Source: Hylemonella sp. | GTDB taxonomy: Bacteria > Pseudomonadota > Gammaproteobacteria > Burkholderiales > Burkholderiaceae_C | Direction of reading: 5' to 3' | Assembly: GCA_030695415.1 (NCBI GenBank) | Contig: JAUYQZ010000017.1 | Location: 1 to 62,742, forward strand | Length of the DNA: 62,742 nt | In this document: positions 36,380 to 43,493 of the stretch, one piece after another | Numbering within the stretch: position 1 is the stretch's first letter | Layout: every line of letters begins with the position of its first letter | The notes under the pieces: generated by a model | The model's database searches: none | The model's input: the letters and a program-made list of their open reading frames with translations, nothing else | Told to the model about the DNA's origin: nothing | Program-made: the position numbers and the translations under genes

Positions 36380-37363
36380 TCAATCCGGCTTGATATCGTT
36401 GTCCTTCACCACCTTGCCCCAGATATCCATCTGGCGCTCGATGAAGGCCTGCCCGGCCTGCGGCGTGCCGCCCAGCACGTCGATGCCCTGGGCATCCAGA
36501 CGCTTGGCGACCTCGGGGTTCTTCATGACCTTGTTGATGGCATCGTTCATGCGCTGGACGATGGCCGCGGGCGTCTTGGCCGGGGCCAGCACGGCCCACC
36601 AGGCCGGCGCGTCGAAACCGGCAAAACCGCTTTCGGCAATCGTCGGCACGTCCGGCAGGTCAGGCGCGCGTTTGCTGGTGGTCACCGCCAGCGCGCGCAT
36701 GCGTTTGCTGTCAATGTGGGGCTTGGTCACGAAGACCGAGCCGATGGAGAGGGGCACGTGGCCGGCAACGGCGTCGTTCATCAGCGGGCCACCGCCCTTG
36801 TACGGGATGTGGGTGAAGTTCAGGCCGCCGTTCTTGCCCAGCAGCGCCATGGCCAGATGCCCCAGGCTGCCTGAACCGATCGAGCCGTAGCTCGCGCCCT
36901 TGGCGGCCTTGGCAGCGGCCACCACGTCGGCGAAAGTCTTGAACTCGGAGCCCGCATGCGTGGCCAGGACCATGGGCGAGGTGCCGATCACGACGACCGT
37001 GCTCAGATCCTTCTTCGAGTCGAAGGGCAGGTTGGGAATCAGGCTGGGATTGACGCCATGGGTGTCGAACACCACGGCGAAGGTGTAGCCATCAGCGGGC
37101 GCAGCAGCCACGGCGGCCGCCCCGATGGAGCCGGAGGCACCGCCCTTGTTCTCGACGATGATGTTCTGCCCCAGCTCCTGCTGCAGGTAGGGCGCCAGCA
37201 GGCGCGAGACCTGGTCCACCGAGCCACCGGGCGGGAACACCGCCACCAGCTTGATGGCCTGACGGGCCGGCCATTCCTGGGCCAAGGCCGCCTGACCCAG
37301 CCCGAGGCAGGCGGCGCCGGCCAGGGCCAGCCACAGGCGCAGGGCAGTACGTTTTTTCATCAT
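36380..37363 (-). CDS. Bug/TctC-family periplasmic solute-binding protein
   Basis: A 327-residue exported protein, the second Bug protein of the window. The signal peptide is about the first 29 residues (KKRTALRLWLALAGAACLGL ending QAALAQ). The mature part starts EWPARQAIKLVAVFPPGGSV and has ENKGGASGSIGAAAVAAAPA, the family pattern, then SIGSGSLGHLAMALL and the late LAPAKTPAAI. Two ATGs (37363, 37360) open it. It stands alone with no transporter genes. It is divergent from an MBL-fold hydrolase gene with a 34-base gap. Ligand unknown. Confidence 0.92.
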   Translation of the reverse strand: MMKKRTALRLWLALAGAACLGLGQAALAQEWPARQAIKLVAVFPPGGSVDQVSRLLAPYLQQELGQNIIVENKGGASGSIGAAAVAAAPADGYTFAVVFDTHGVNPSLIPNLPFDSKKDLSTVVVIGTSPMVLATHAGSEFKTFADVVAAAKAAKGASYGSIGSGSLGHLAMALLGKNGGLNFTHIPYKGGGPLMNDAVAGHVPLSIGSVFVTKPHIDSKRMRALAVTTSKRAPDLPDVPTIAESGFAGFDAPAWWAVLAPAKTPAAIVQRMNDAINKVMKNPEVAKRLDAQGIDVLGGTPQAGQAFIERQMDIWGKVVKDNDIKPD

Positions 37364-37397
37364 GGGGTCTACTCCTTGGGTCGTGCAGAATCGCCCC

Positions 37398-38312
37398 ATG
37401 GTAAGTCCAAAGTCCGTCCCGTCCACTCCGCAAGAACCCCAAGCCGGCCTGCTGGCCGCACCGAGCTGGCAACACGAGCAGCCCGTCGCCCTGCTGCCGC
37501 ACGTCCTGCGCCTGACGGCACCCAACCCCGGCCTGATGACCGGCCCCGGCACCAACAGCTATCTGATCGGCGACGTCGCCACGGGCTGGCTGGTCATCGA
37601 CCCGGGCCCGGACGAGCCGGCGCACATCGAACGCCTGTGGCAGGCTGCCGGCGGTGACATCCGCCTCATCATCTGCACCCACTCGCATGCCGACCACGCC
37701 CCGGCCGCTCGGCCCCTGCAGGCGCTGTGCGCACAGCGCGGCGGCAACACCCCGCCCGTGCTGGGCCTGCCGTCGGCGCCCACCGCCAGCCCCGTCAGCC
37801 ACTTCGTGCCCGACCGTGTCCTGGCCGATGGCGAGCACCTCACCCTGCAAACCGCCGATGGCAGCCCGCGCCACAGCCTGCAGGCCATCCACACGCCAGG
37901 CCACGCGGCCAACCACCTATGCCTGATGCTGGCGCAGGACCGCCTGCTGTTCTCGGGCGACCACATCCTCAACGGCAGCACCACGGTGATCAACCCGCCC
38001 GATGGCAACATGACGGCCTACCTCGACGCGCTGGACGCACTGGACGCGGCCTGCCTTGCCCTGGGCCTGGGCTACATCCTGCCGGCGCACGGCCACGTGA
38101 TGGACGAGGCACGCACCGTCATCTCGAAACTGAAAGCCCACCGGCTGGCCCGCGAAGCCAAGGTGCGCGTGGCCATGCAGGCCCGGCCCCAGGGCACGCT
38201 GGACGACTGGGTGACCCTTGCCTACGACGACGTCCCGCAAGGCATCTGGCCGCTGGCCAAACGCTCTCTGCTGGCCCATGTCGAACGGCTGCAATCACAA
38301 GGCACACCATGA
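37398..38312 (+). CDS. Metallo-beta-lactamase-fold hydrolase (LACTB2-like)
   Basis: A 304-residue MBL-fold protein. MTGPGTNSYLIGD, the metal motif THSHADHAPAA, HTPGHAANHLCLML, FSGDHILNGSTTVI and LPAHGH give all the metal-ligand loops of the LACTB2/glyoxalase-II-like branch, with a C-terminal winged helix (about 230-304). Substrates in this branch range from thioesters to RNA. Its stop overlaps the next start (ATGA), coupling it to a pseudouridine-synthase-like gene, which favours an RNA-related role (inference). The ATG at 37398 is chosen; an upstream one at 37362 would overlap the divergent gene's start. Confidence 0.88.
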   Translation: MVSPKSVPSTPQEPQAGLLAAPSWQHEQPVALLPHVLRLTAPNPGLMTGPGTNSYLIGDVATGWLVIDPGPDEPAHIERLWQAAGGDIRLIICTHSHADHAPAARPLQALCAQRGGNTPPVLGLPSAPTASPVSHFVPDRVLADGEHLTLQTADGSPRHSLQAIHTPGHAANHLCLMLAQDRLLFSGDHILNGSTTVINPPDGNMTAYLDALDALDAACLALGLGYILPAHGHVMDEARTVISKLKAHRLAREAKVRVAMQARPQGTLDDWVTLAYDDVPQGIWPLAKRSLLAHVERLQSQGTP

Positions 38313-39025
38313 GCGAACCCGTGCGCCTGTCCAAGCGGCTGGCCGCGCTGCTGCCCTGCTCGCGCAGCGAGGCCGAACAGTACATCGAGGGCGGCTGGGT
38401 CCGGGTCAACGGCCAGGTGGTGGAAGAGCCGCATTTCCGGGTGCTGCACGAGAAGATCGAACTCGACCCGAACGCCCGGCTGATGGAGCTCCCACCGGTG
38501 ACGCTGCTGCTGCACAAACCCGCCGGCCAGTCAGCTCCCCTTCAGCTCTTGAGCGCCGCCTCGCACTGGCACGACGACCCCAGCGGCGTTCGCGTGCTCA
38601 AGCGCCACTTCAACCAGCTCACCCCCCTGGTGCCGCTGGAGGGCGCCGCCAGCGGCCTGCTGGTGTACACCCAGGACGCTCGCGTGGCGCGAAAACTGAG
38701 CGAAGACGAGCGCCTGATCGAGGTGGAAGTGACGGTCGAAGTCCAGGGCGAGGTCTCGGTCGAGCAACTGGCGCTGCTGATGCGCAGCACCGACGCGCGC
38801 GGCCAGCCGCTGCCCCCGCTCAAGGCCAGCCTCAACAGCAGCGGGGAGGGCCGCAGCAAACTGCGCTTTGCCATCAAGGGCGTGCACCCCGGCCTGATCG
38901 CCTACGTGTGCGAACGCGCCCGCCTGCAGATCCTGACCATGAAACGCATCCGCATCGGGCGCGTGCCCATGACCCAATTGCCGCCCGGGCAATGGCGCTA
39001 CCTGCAGGCCCACGAACGTTTCTAG
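38309..39025 (+). CDS. RsuA/RluB/RluF-family pseudouridine synthase-like protein with altered active site
   Basis: A 238-residue protein with an N-terminal S4 RNA-binding domain (about residues 5-60; RLSKRLAALLPCSRSEAEQY) and a pseudouridine synthase fold. The motif that in active enzymes reads G-R-L-D, with the catalytic aspartate, here reads LVPLEGAASGLLVYTQD: glutamate replaces the aspartate, and the arginine two before it is proline. The Lys-Pro motif is present (LLLHKPAG). It therefore looks RNA-binding and perhaps catalytically inactive. It is translationally coupled to the MBL hydrolase gene upstream. Confidence 0.85.
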   Translation: MSEPVRLSKRLAALLPCSRSEAEQYIEGGWVRVNGQVVEEPHFRVLHEKIELDPNARLMELPPVTLLLHKPAGQSAPLQLLSAASHWHDDPSGVRVLKRHFNQLTPLVPLEGAASGLLVYTQDARVARKLSEDERLIEVEVTVEVQGEVSVEQLALLMRSTDARGQPLPPLKASLNSSGEGRSKLRFAIKGVHPGLIAYVCERARLQILTMKRIRIGRVPMTQLPPGQWRYLQAHERF

Positions 39026-39088
39026 CGCCCAGGGAAGATGACAACGGCGCTGCTAAACTGAACGCGCAAGGTCAAAACAGGGAGCGAC

Positions 39089-40306
39089 ATGAACAGTACG
39101 ACAGTGCGCCACGGCATCGCCGCCTACCGTCTCCGGTTTTCCGGCAGCGGCGGCGAGTACTTCCGGGTCTGGATCGTCAACCTGCTGCTGTCCATCGTCA
39201 CGCTGGGCCTGTACACGCCCTGGGCGCGCCGGCGCACCGCGCGTTATTTCTACGACCACACCATGATCGCCGGCAGCCCGCTGGAGTTCACCGCGCCGCT
39301 GCGCAAGATGGTGGTGAGCTTCATCCTCTTTGTCCTGCTTTACCTGGCCTACAAGATTGCCGCCGAGACCGGGCAAGAGACCATGGTGCTGGTCTTCATC
39401 GTAGGCGCCGCCCTGCTGGCGCCCTATATCTGGGGCAGCGCCATGCGCTTTCGCCTGGCCAGCACGCGCTGGCGCGGCCTGCAGCTGCACTTCGCCGCCA
39501 GCTGGAAGGACGTCTACGTGGCCAGCTGGCCGATCTTCCTGATGGCCGCGATGTGGGTCGGCATCAACTACGGGCTCGACGCCTTGGCCGCCGACCTGCC
39601 CACCCCAACTGCGAGCACCTCGCGCGGCACCCCCGTGCCCGCTTGGCCCACCGTGAGTCCGACCATGTGGGGGCTGATCGCCATCGGCCTGGCACTCAGC
39701 GTGCTGTGCATCATCCGCGTGGAGTTCAACTACAAGAGCCTGCTGGTGCTGCGTGCCGGCATCGGCAAACAACACGGCCGCTGGAAACCGGTCTACAGCG
39801 ACTTCGTGCGCATCTGGGGCGCAACCATCGTCGTGTTCCTGGGCGGCGTGGCCCTGATTCTGGCGCTGGCCGCCGGCTCGGTTTACACCGTTCAGTCGAT
39901 GTTCAGCACGGCCCGCGGTCCGGCCATGTTCCTGCTGATCTTCATCATCGTGATCGTCGCCATCCTGGCCCTGGTCCTCGCATCGGCGCCGGCCCGCGCC
40001 TACCGCGAAGCCCGCATGTTCAAGCTGATCTGGAGCAATGTGGGCCTGAGCCAGATCGCCCGCTTCAAGTGCGATCTGCGGCACTGGCCCTTTGTGCGCC
40101 TGCGCATCAAGAACACCCTGCTCACCTTCCTGACCCTGGGTTTTTACCGCCCCTTTGCGCGCGTCAGCGAATACCGCATGAAATCCGACTCGGTCACACT
40201 GCACGTCAAGGGCGGGTTGGACCAATTGGTCGGCGAACTGGTGCGCCAGCAGGATGGCCTGGGCGATGCGCTGGCCGATGTCGCGGGCCTGGACATCGTG
40301 GGCTAG
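39089..40306 (+). CDS. YjgN/DUF898-family membrane protein
   Basis: A 405-residue integral membrane protein. The repeated motif of the family is visible twice: YFRVWIVNLLLSIVTLGLYT with PWARRRTARYFYDHT at the N-terminus, and RIKNTLLTFLTLGFYRPFAR near the C-terminus. About eight membrane segments are evident. GGGAG lies 4 bases before the ATG at 39089. The M48 peptidase gene follows after 13 bases, so the two are one transcript. YjgN-type proteins have no proven function. Confidence 0.87.
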   Translation: MNSTTVRHGIAAYRLRFSGSGGEYFRVWIVNLLLSIVTLGLYTPWARRRTARYFYDHTMIAGSPLEFTAPLRKMVVSFILFVLLYLAYKIAAETGQETMVLVFIVGAALLAPYIWGSAMRFRLASTRWRGLQLHFAASWKDVYVASWPIFLMAAMWVGINYGLDALAADLPTPTASTSRGTPVPAWPTVSPTMWGLIAIGLALSVLCIIRVEFNYKSLLVLRAGIGKQHGRWKPVYSDFVRIWGATIVVFLGGVALILALAAGSVYTVQSMFSTARGPAMFLLIFIIVIVAILALVLASAPARAYREARMFKLIWSNVGLSQIARFKCDLRHWPFVRLRIKNTLLTFLTLGFYRPFARVSEYRMKSDSVTLHVKGGLDQLVGELVRQQDGLGDALADVAGLDIVG

Positions 40307-40319
40307 CAAGAGGCCACCC

Positions 40320-41459
40320 ATGTCAGAGACGACACCCAGCCCCGCCGCGCCCCTGCGGGCCAAATGGTTCAACGGCCGCCACAGCCGTCCGCGTGAGGTG
40401 CTGATCGCGCTGGAGCCCGGCCCCCGCGGTCCGACCCTGCACCTGCATGTGGTGGACCTGGCGCATGCCGCCTCGCGCCGCTTCGAATACGACGAGGTCG
40501 AGTGGCCACCCCAGTGGAGTGCAGGGCGCGCACCGGAGCGCATCACCGTGGCGCTGCGCGACCACGGCAGCGTGGAGATCGACCAGCCCCAGGCCTGGCA
40601 GCAGGCCCTGGCCGCCGCAGGTGCCCGCCCCGGCCTGGCCCAGCGCATGCAGACCCATTGGCCCGTGCTGCTGGGCGTGCTGCTCGTGGCCGTGGCCGGC
40701 CTGCTGGCCTTCTATCGCTGGGGCACGCCCTGGGCGGCGGCCCAGCTCAGCCGCCATGTGCCGCTGGCGTGGGAGCTCAGCCTGAGCCAGAAGGCCATGG
40801 CCCAGGTCGACCAGGCCTGGCTCAAACCCAGCCAACTCCCCCCCGAGCGCCAGCAGGATCTGCGCACGCAGTTCACCGAGCTGCTGGCCCGCCTGTCACC
40901 GCAGCTCAAGCGTTATCCGGCCTACGCCCCACGCTATGAGCTGTACTTCCGACGCGGCATGGGCCCCAACGCCTTTGCCCTGCCCGGTGGCACCCTGGTA
41001 ATGACCGACGAACTGGTCGAGGCCGCCGCCAAACAGGGCCTGGGCGACGACGCGCTGCTGGGCGTGCTGGCCCACGAGATCGGCCACGTCGAACACCGCC
41101 ACGGTACCCGGCTCATCGTCGAGCAGGGCGTGCTCAACGTCGGCCTCGGGCTGGCCCTGGGCGACGTCTCCAGCCTGGTGTCCATGACCAGCACGGTGCT
41201 GACCGGCCTGGCCTACCGTCGCCAGCACGAGAACGAATCCGACTGCTTTGCGCTGCAGCTGATGACGCTGGCGCAGCGCCCCACCGCCCCCATGGCCGAC
41301 CTACTGCTGGGCATGTCCCGCGGCGGCAAACCGACGGCCGAGGCTGAGCCCAAAGCCGGCAGCAGCACGATGGGGGACTGGTTCAGCACCCACCCGGCCA
41401 CGCCCGAGCGCGCCCAGCGACTGAAGGCCGGGCTCGGTGCCGCGGCCTGCCCGGGCTGA
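40320..41459 (+). CDS. M48-family membrane-anchored zinc metallopeptidase
   Basis: A 379-residue peptidase. An N-terminal ~100-residue domain of unrecognised type (MSETTPSPAAPLRAKWFNGR and on, rich in beta strands) is followed by one membrane segment (about 113-132) and then the M48 catalytic domain. The zinc motif HEIGHVEHRHG is intact, and the third ligand glutamate is in ENESDCFALQLM. The opening of the catalytic domain, MGPNAFALPGGTLVMTDELV, is typical. It is likely a quality-control peptidase facing the periplasm (inference). It is coupled to a YjgN-like membrane protein gene and converges on an NhaR-like gene, with 4 bases between the stops. Confidence 0.92.
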   Translation: MSETTPSPAAPLRAKWFNGRHSRPREVLIALEPGPRGPTLHLHVVDLAHAASRRFEYDEVEWPPQWSAGRAPERITVALRDHGSVEIDQPQAWQQALAAAGARPGLAQRMQTHWPVLLGVLLVAVAGLLAFYRWGTPWAAAQLSRHVPLAWELSLSQKAMAQVDQAWLKPSQLPPERQQDLRTQFTELLARLSPQLKRYPAYAPRYELYFRRGMGPNAFALPGGTLVMTDELVEAAAKQGLGDDALLGVLAHEIGHVEHRHGTRLIVEQGVLNVGLGLALGDVSSLVSMTSTVLTGLAYRRQHENESDCFALQLMTLAQRPTAPMADLLLGMSRGGKPTAEAEPKAGSSTMGDWFSTHPATPERAQRLKAGLGAAACPG

Positions 41460-41463
41460 AGCC

Positions 41464-42363
41464 TCAGGCGCGGAACAGTCGGCCGCGCGCCGCCTGCGTG
41501 ATGGCCGCCACCGCCGGGTGCTTGATGCGCCGCTCCACCGAAACCGCATAGAACTCCTCGACCAACTCCTCGTCGCCGCGGCCGAGCACCTCCACGCCGT
41601 AATGGGCCACGGTCTCGGCTTCAAGCACGCTGGGCGACATGAACACCCCCCGGCCTTCCCGTCCGAAGGCCGTCATCAGTGCACCGTCGTCGAACTCGCC
41701 CACGAAGCGCGGCTGGATCTGGTGACGTGCCAGCCAGGCGTCAAGCTGCTGACGCACCGAGGAGGCCGCCCCCTGGATCAGCATGGGGGCGCCGTGCAGG
41801 CACTGAGGGAAAGCGCCCTGCAGCTGGCTGCGCAGCGCCGGGGCGCAGAAAAAGCTCATGCGCGAGGTGCCCAGGGCGTGGTTGTAGGCTTTCACACTAA
41901 TGCGCCGCGTCAGCGGCTCGTCGGCAATCACCAGGTCCAGCCGGTGCAGGGCCAGCTGCGCCAGCAGATCGGGGAACTTGCCCTCCACGCCGATCAGCCG
42001 CACCGGCACCTCCAGGTCCATGGCGGGCTCCAGCAGGCGGTAGGCGACCGACTTGGCCACCGAGTCCGCCACCCCCACGCGAAAGTCCAGCACCCGCGGC
42101 CCGCTCAGCGGCTGGCGCAAGGCCGCCTCCAGTTCGGCGCCGAGCGTGAAGATCTCGTCGGCATAGCCCAGGGCCACGCGGCCGTCGTCGGTGAGTTCGA
42201 GCTGGCGGCCGCTCTTGCGGAACAGCTTGCGTCCCAGCCTTTCTTCGAGCAACTTGATCTGGCCAGACAGGGTTTGCGGCGTTGTGTGTAATTGCTCACC
42301 CGCCTTGAGAATTCCGCCAGATCTTGCGGCCACCCAGAAATAGTGCAGATGCTTGAAGTTCAT
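41464..42363 (-). CDS. NhaR-like LysR-family regulator (second copy)
   Basis: A 299-residue LysR protein whose start MNFKHLHYFWVAARSGGILK, helix-turn-helix (LHTTPQTLSGQIKLLEERLG) and effector domain closely parallel the NhaR-like protein at 2744-3625. No antiporter gene is adjacent; instead an IscR-like gene lies divergently across a 134-base gap containing a perfect palindrome. The target is unknown, and sodium sensing is only a family-level expectation. Confidence 0.85.
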   Translation of the reverse strand: MNFKHLHYFWVAARSGGILKAGEQLHTTPQTLSGQIKLLEERLGRKLFRKSGRQLELTDDGRVALGYADEIFTLGAELEAALRQPLSGPRVLDFRVGVADSVAKSVAYRLLEPAMDLEVPVRLIGVEGKFPDLLAQLALHRLDLVIADEPLTRRISVKAYNHALGTSRMSFFCAPALRSQLQGAFPQCLHGAPMLIQGAASSVRQQLDAWLARHQIQPRFVGEFDDGALMTAFGREGRGVFMSPSVLEAETVAHYGVEVLGRGDEELVEEFYAVSVERRIKHPAVAAITQAARGRLFRA

Positions 42364-42393
42364 GGGACCTCTTTCACTTCGGTTTTCTCGATC

Positions 42394-42410
42394 TATTTTC
42401 TTTGAAAATA
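42394..42410. promoter_or_regulatory. Perfect 17-base palindrome between nhaR-like and iscR-like genes
   Basis: TATTTTC-TTT-GAAAATA (42394-42410) is a perfect dyad with 7-base arms, 31 bases from the NhaR-like start codon. A CGAATTTA sequence follows directly (42411-42418), and the same octamer lies at 3630-3637 upstream of the other NhaR-like gene. It is a likely operator; which of the two regulators binds is not known. Confidence 0.5.
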
Positions 42411-42450
42411 CGAATTTACCGGAATATCAACAAACCTTAAAGTATTTCCT

Positions 42451-42490
42451 GCGGGCGCTTTCTGCCCGCTCAACCTGTCCGCAGAAAGGA
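42451..42490 (+). promoter_or_regulatory. Alternative hairpins in the leader of the IscR-like gene
   Basis: Stem A pairs GCGGGC (42451-42456) with GCCCGC (42464-42469). Stem B pairs CTTTCTGC (42458-42465) with GCAGAAAG (42481-42488), a perfect 8-base match. The two overlap and exclude each other. Stem B covers most of the AAGGA ribosome site (42486-42490) of the gene starting at 42498. Confidence 0.45.
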
Positions 42491-42497
42491 AACTGCC

Positions 42498-43034
42498 ATG
42501 CGTTTAAGCGCCAAGAGCCGGTTTGCCGTCGGTGCCATGATTGATCTCGCCCTGCGCGAGACCACGGGGCCCGTGCCCCTGAACTCCATCGGGCTGCGGC
42601 TGCAGATCTCGCTGTCTTATCTGGAACAACTGTTCAGCAAGCTGCGCCAGTACGGTCTGGTGGAGAGCACGCGCGGACCGGGCGGGGGCTACACCCTGGG
42701 CCGCAACGCGCAGCAGATCAGCGTTGCCGACATCATCCGCGCGGTCGAAGGTGCGCGCGCCCTGCAGGCCGATGCCTCGACCGATGCCGGCGAAGCAGGC
42801 TGGCAATTGACACAGGATCTGTGGAGCGGCCTGAACAGCCGCATGATGGAGCATCTGCAGTCCATCAAACTGCAACAGCTCTGCGAGGAGCAGCGCGCCA
42901 AGGGTGTGCAGGTGGAGGCGCGCCCTGCCAGCCGGCGCGGCATCTTTGCCCAGCGCAAGCTCGAACCCGTCAAGACCACCGCGCCGAACTCGGTGTTCGC
43001 TCTGGCGGGGGCACTCGCCGGCAAGCAGCGCTGA
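42498..43034 (+). CDS. IscR-like Rrf2-family regulator lacking Fe-S ligands
   Basis: A 178-residue Rrf2 protein. MRLSAKSRFAVGAMIDLALR and ISLSYLEQLFSKLRQYGLVE with STRGPGGGYTLGR match the DNA-binding part of IscR closely. In IscR the cluster is held by three cysteines (92, 98, 104) and histidine 107. Here that stretch reads DASTDAGEAGWQLTQDLW, with no cysteine and glutamine in place of histidine. The only cysteine is later (LQQLCEE). It is not followed by iscS or iscU. It probably works as an apo-type or otherwise sensing paralogue. The C-terminal ~40 residues are an extra basic tail. AAGGA precedes the ATG. Confidence 0.9.
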   Translation: MRLSAKSRFAVGAMIDLALRETTGPVPLNSIGLRLQISLSYLEQLFSKLRQYGLVESTRGPGGGYTLGRNAQQISVADIIRAVEGARALQADASTDAGEAGWQLTQDLWSGLNSRMMEHLQSIKLQQLCEEQRAKGVQVEARPASRRGIFAQRKLEPVKTTAPNSVFALAGALAGKQR

Positions 43035-43035
43035 G

Positions 43036-43064
43036 AAAAAATGGGCGCTGCCGCGGCAGCGTCC
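43036..43064 (-). terminator. Rho-independent terminator of rnpB
   Basis: On the minus strand the hairpin GGACGCTGCC-GCGGCAGCGCCC (43064-43043) is followed by T6 (43041-43036), 13 bases beyond the rnpB 3' end. It is directly adjacent to the stop of the convergent IscR-like gene, so the stem may serve both transcripts. Confidence 0.85.
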
Positions 43065-43076
43065 ATGGTGATAAGT

Positions 43077-43404
43077 GTGAAGTTGGCCGATAAGCCGGAT
43101 TCTGTGCGCCGCAGTTGCCTGCGGTGTGACCGCCATTAATCTGGGCCGGGGGTCGCCCCACCGGCTCGGTGCTACCTACCCGCACACTCGGGGGGCCCCG
43201 TCAGCGTGTGCCTATTTGGTATTGCTGCGCGTAGAGATTGCCCGTTTCACCCGCATCGGGTTACCCCGCTGCGACTCGTCTCTGTTGCTCTGATCCTCAC
43301 CTCACGGTGGAGAGGTGTTACCTCCTACGCTGCCCTGTGCAGTCCGGACGTTCCTCCAGCGCGCCCTTTCGGGACTAGCGCCAGCGGCGGTCTGGCCAAC
43401 TTCA
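43077..43404 (-). ncRNA. rnpB: RNase P RNA (bacterial class A)
   Basis: Read on the minus strand, the RNA holds the universal core GGAGGAACGTCCGG region (ACGTCCGGACTGCACAGGGC), ACAGAG-type joint sequences, GGGTAACCCGATGCGGGTG, and the 3' signature CAGAATCCGGCTTATCGGCC. The terminal helix P1 is formed by GTGAAGTTGGCC at the 5' end (43404-43393) and GGCCAACTTCAC at the 3' end (43088-43077). The length of about 328 nt fits class A. This ribozyme removes 5' leaders from tRNA precursors. The ends are set by the P1 pairing and may be off by a few bases. Confidence 0.95.
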
Positions 43405-43493
43405 CAGACCGGATTATCCCAGCAAGACCGCCGTTGCGCCGCCGCGTATCATGGCGGCCTCTTCTGCTTGATCAATACAAGCCAAGGAACGCC

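Noticed and set aside
36380..37363. A complete tripartite tricarboxylate transporter with the Bug proteins
   Set aside because: No TctA or TctB membrane genes lie near either Bug gene (here or at 16757-17737). These are orphan binding proteins.
37364..37555. 64-residue N-terminal extension of the second Bug protein
   Set aside because: It overlaps the start of the divergent MBL-fold gene and would place the signal peptide internally.
43206..43493. N-terminal extension of the COG2509 flavoprotein frame
   Set aside because: It reads through the RNase P RNA gene on the opposite strand. The family start is the ATG at 43494.
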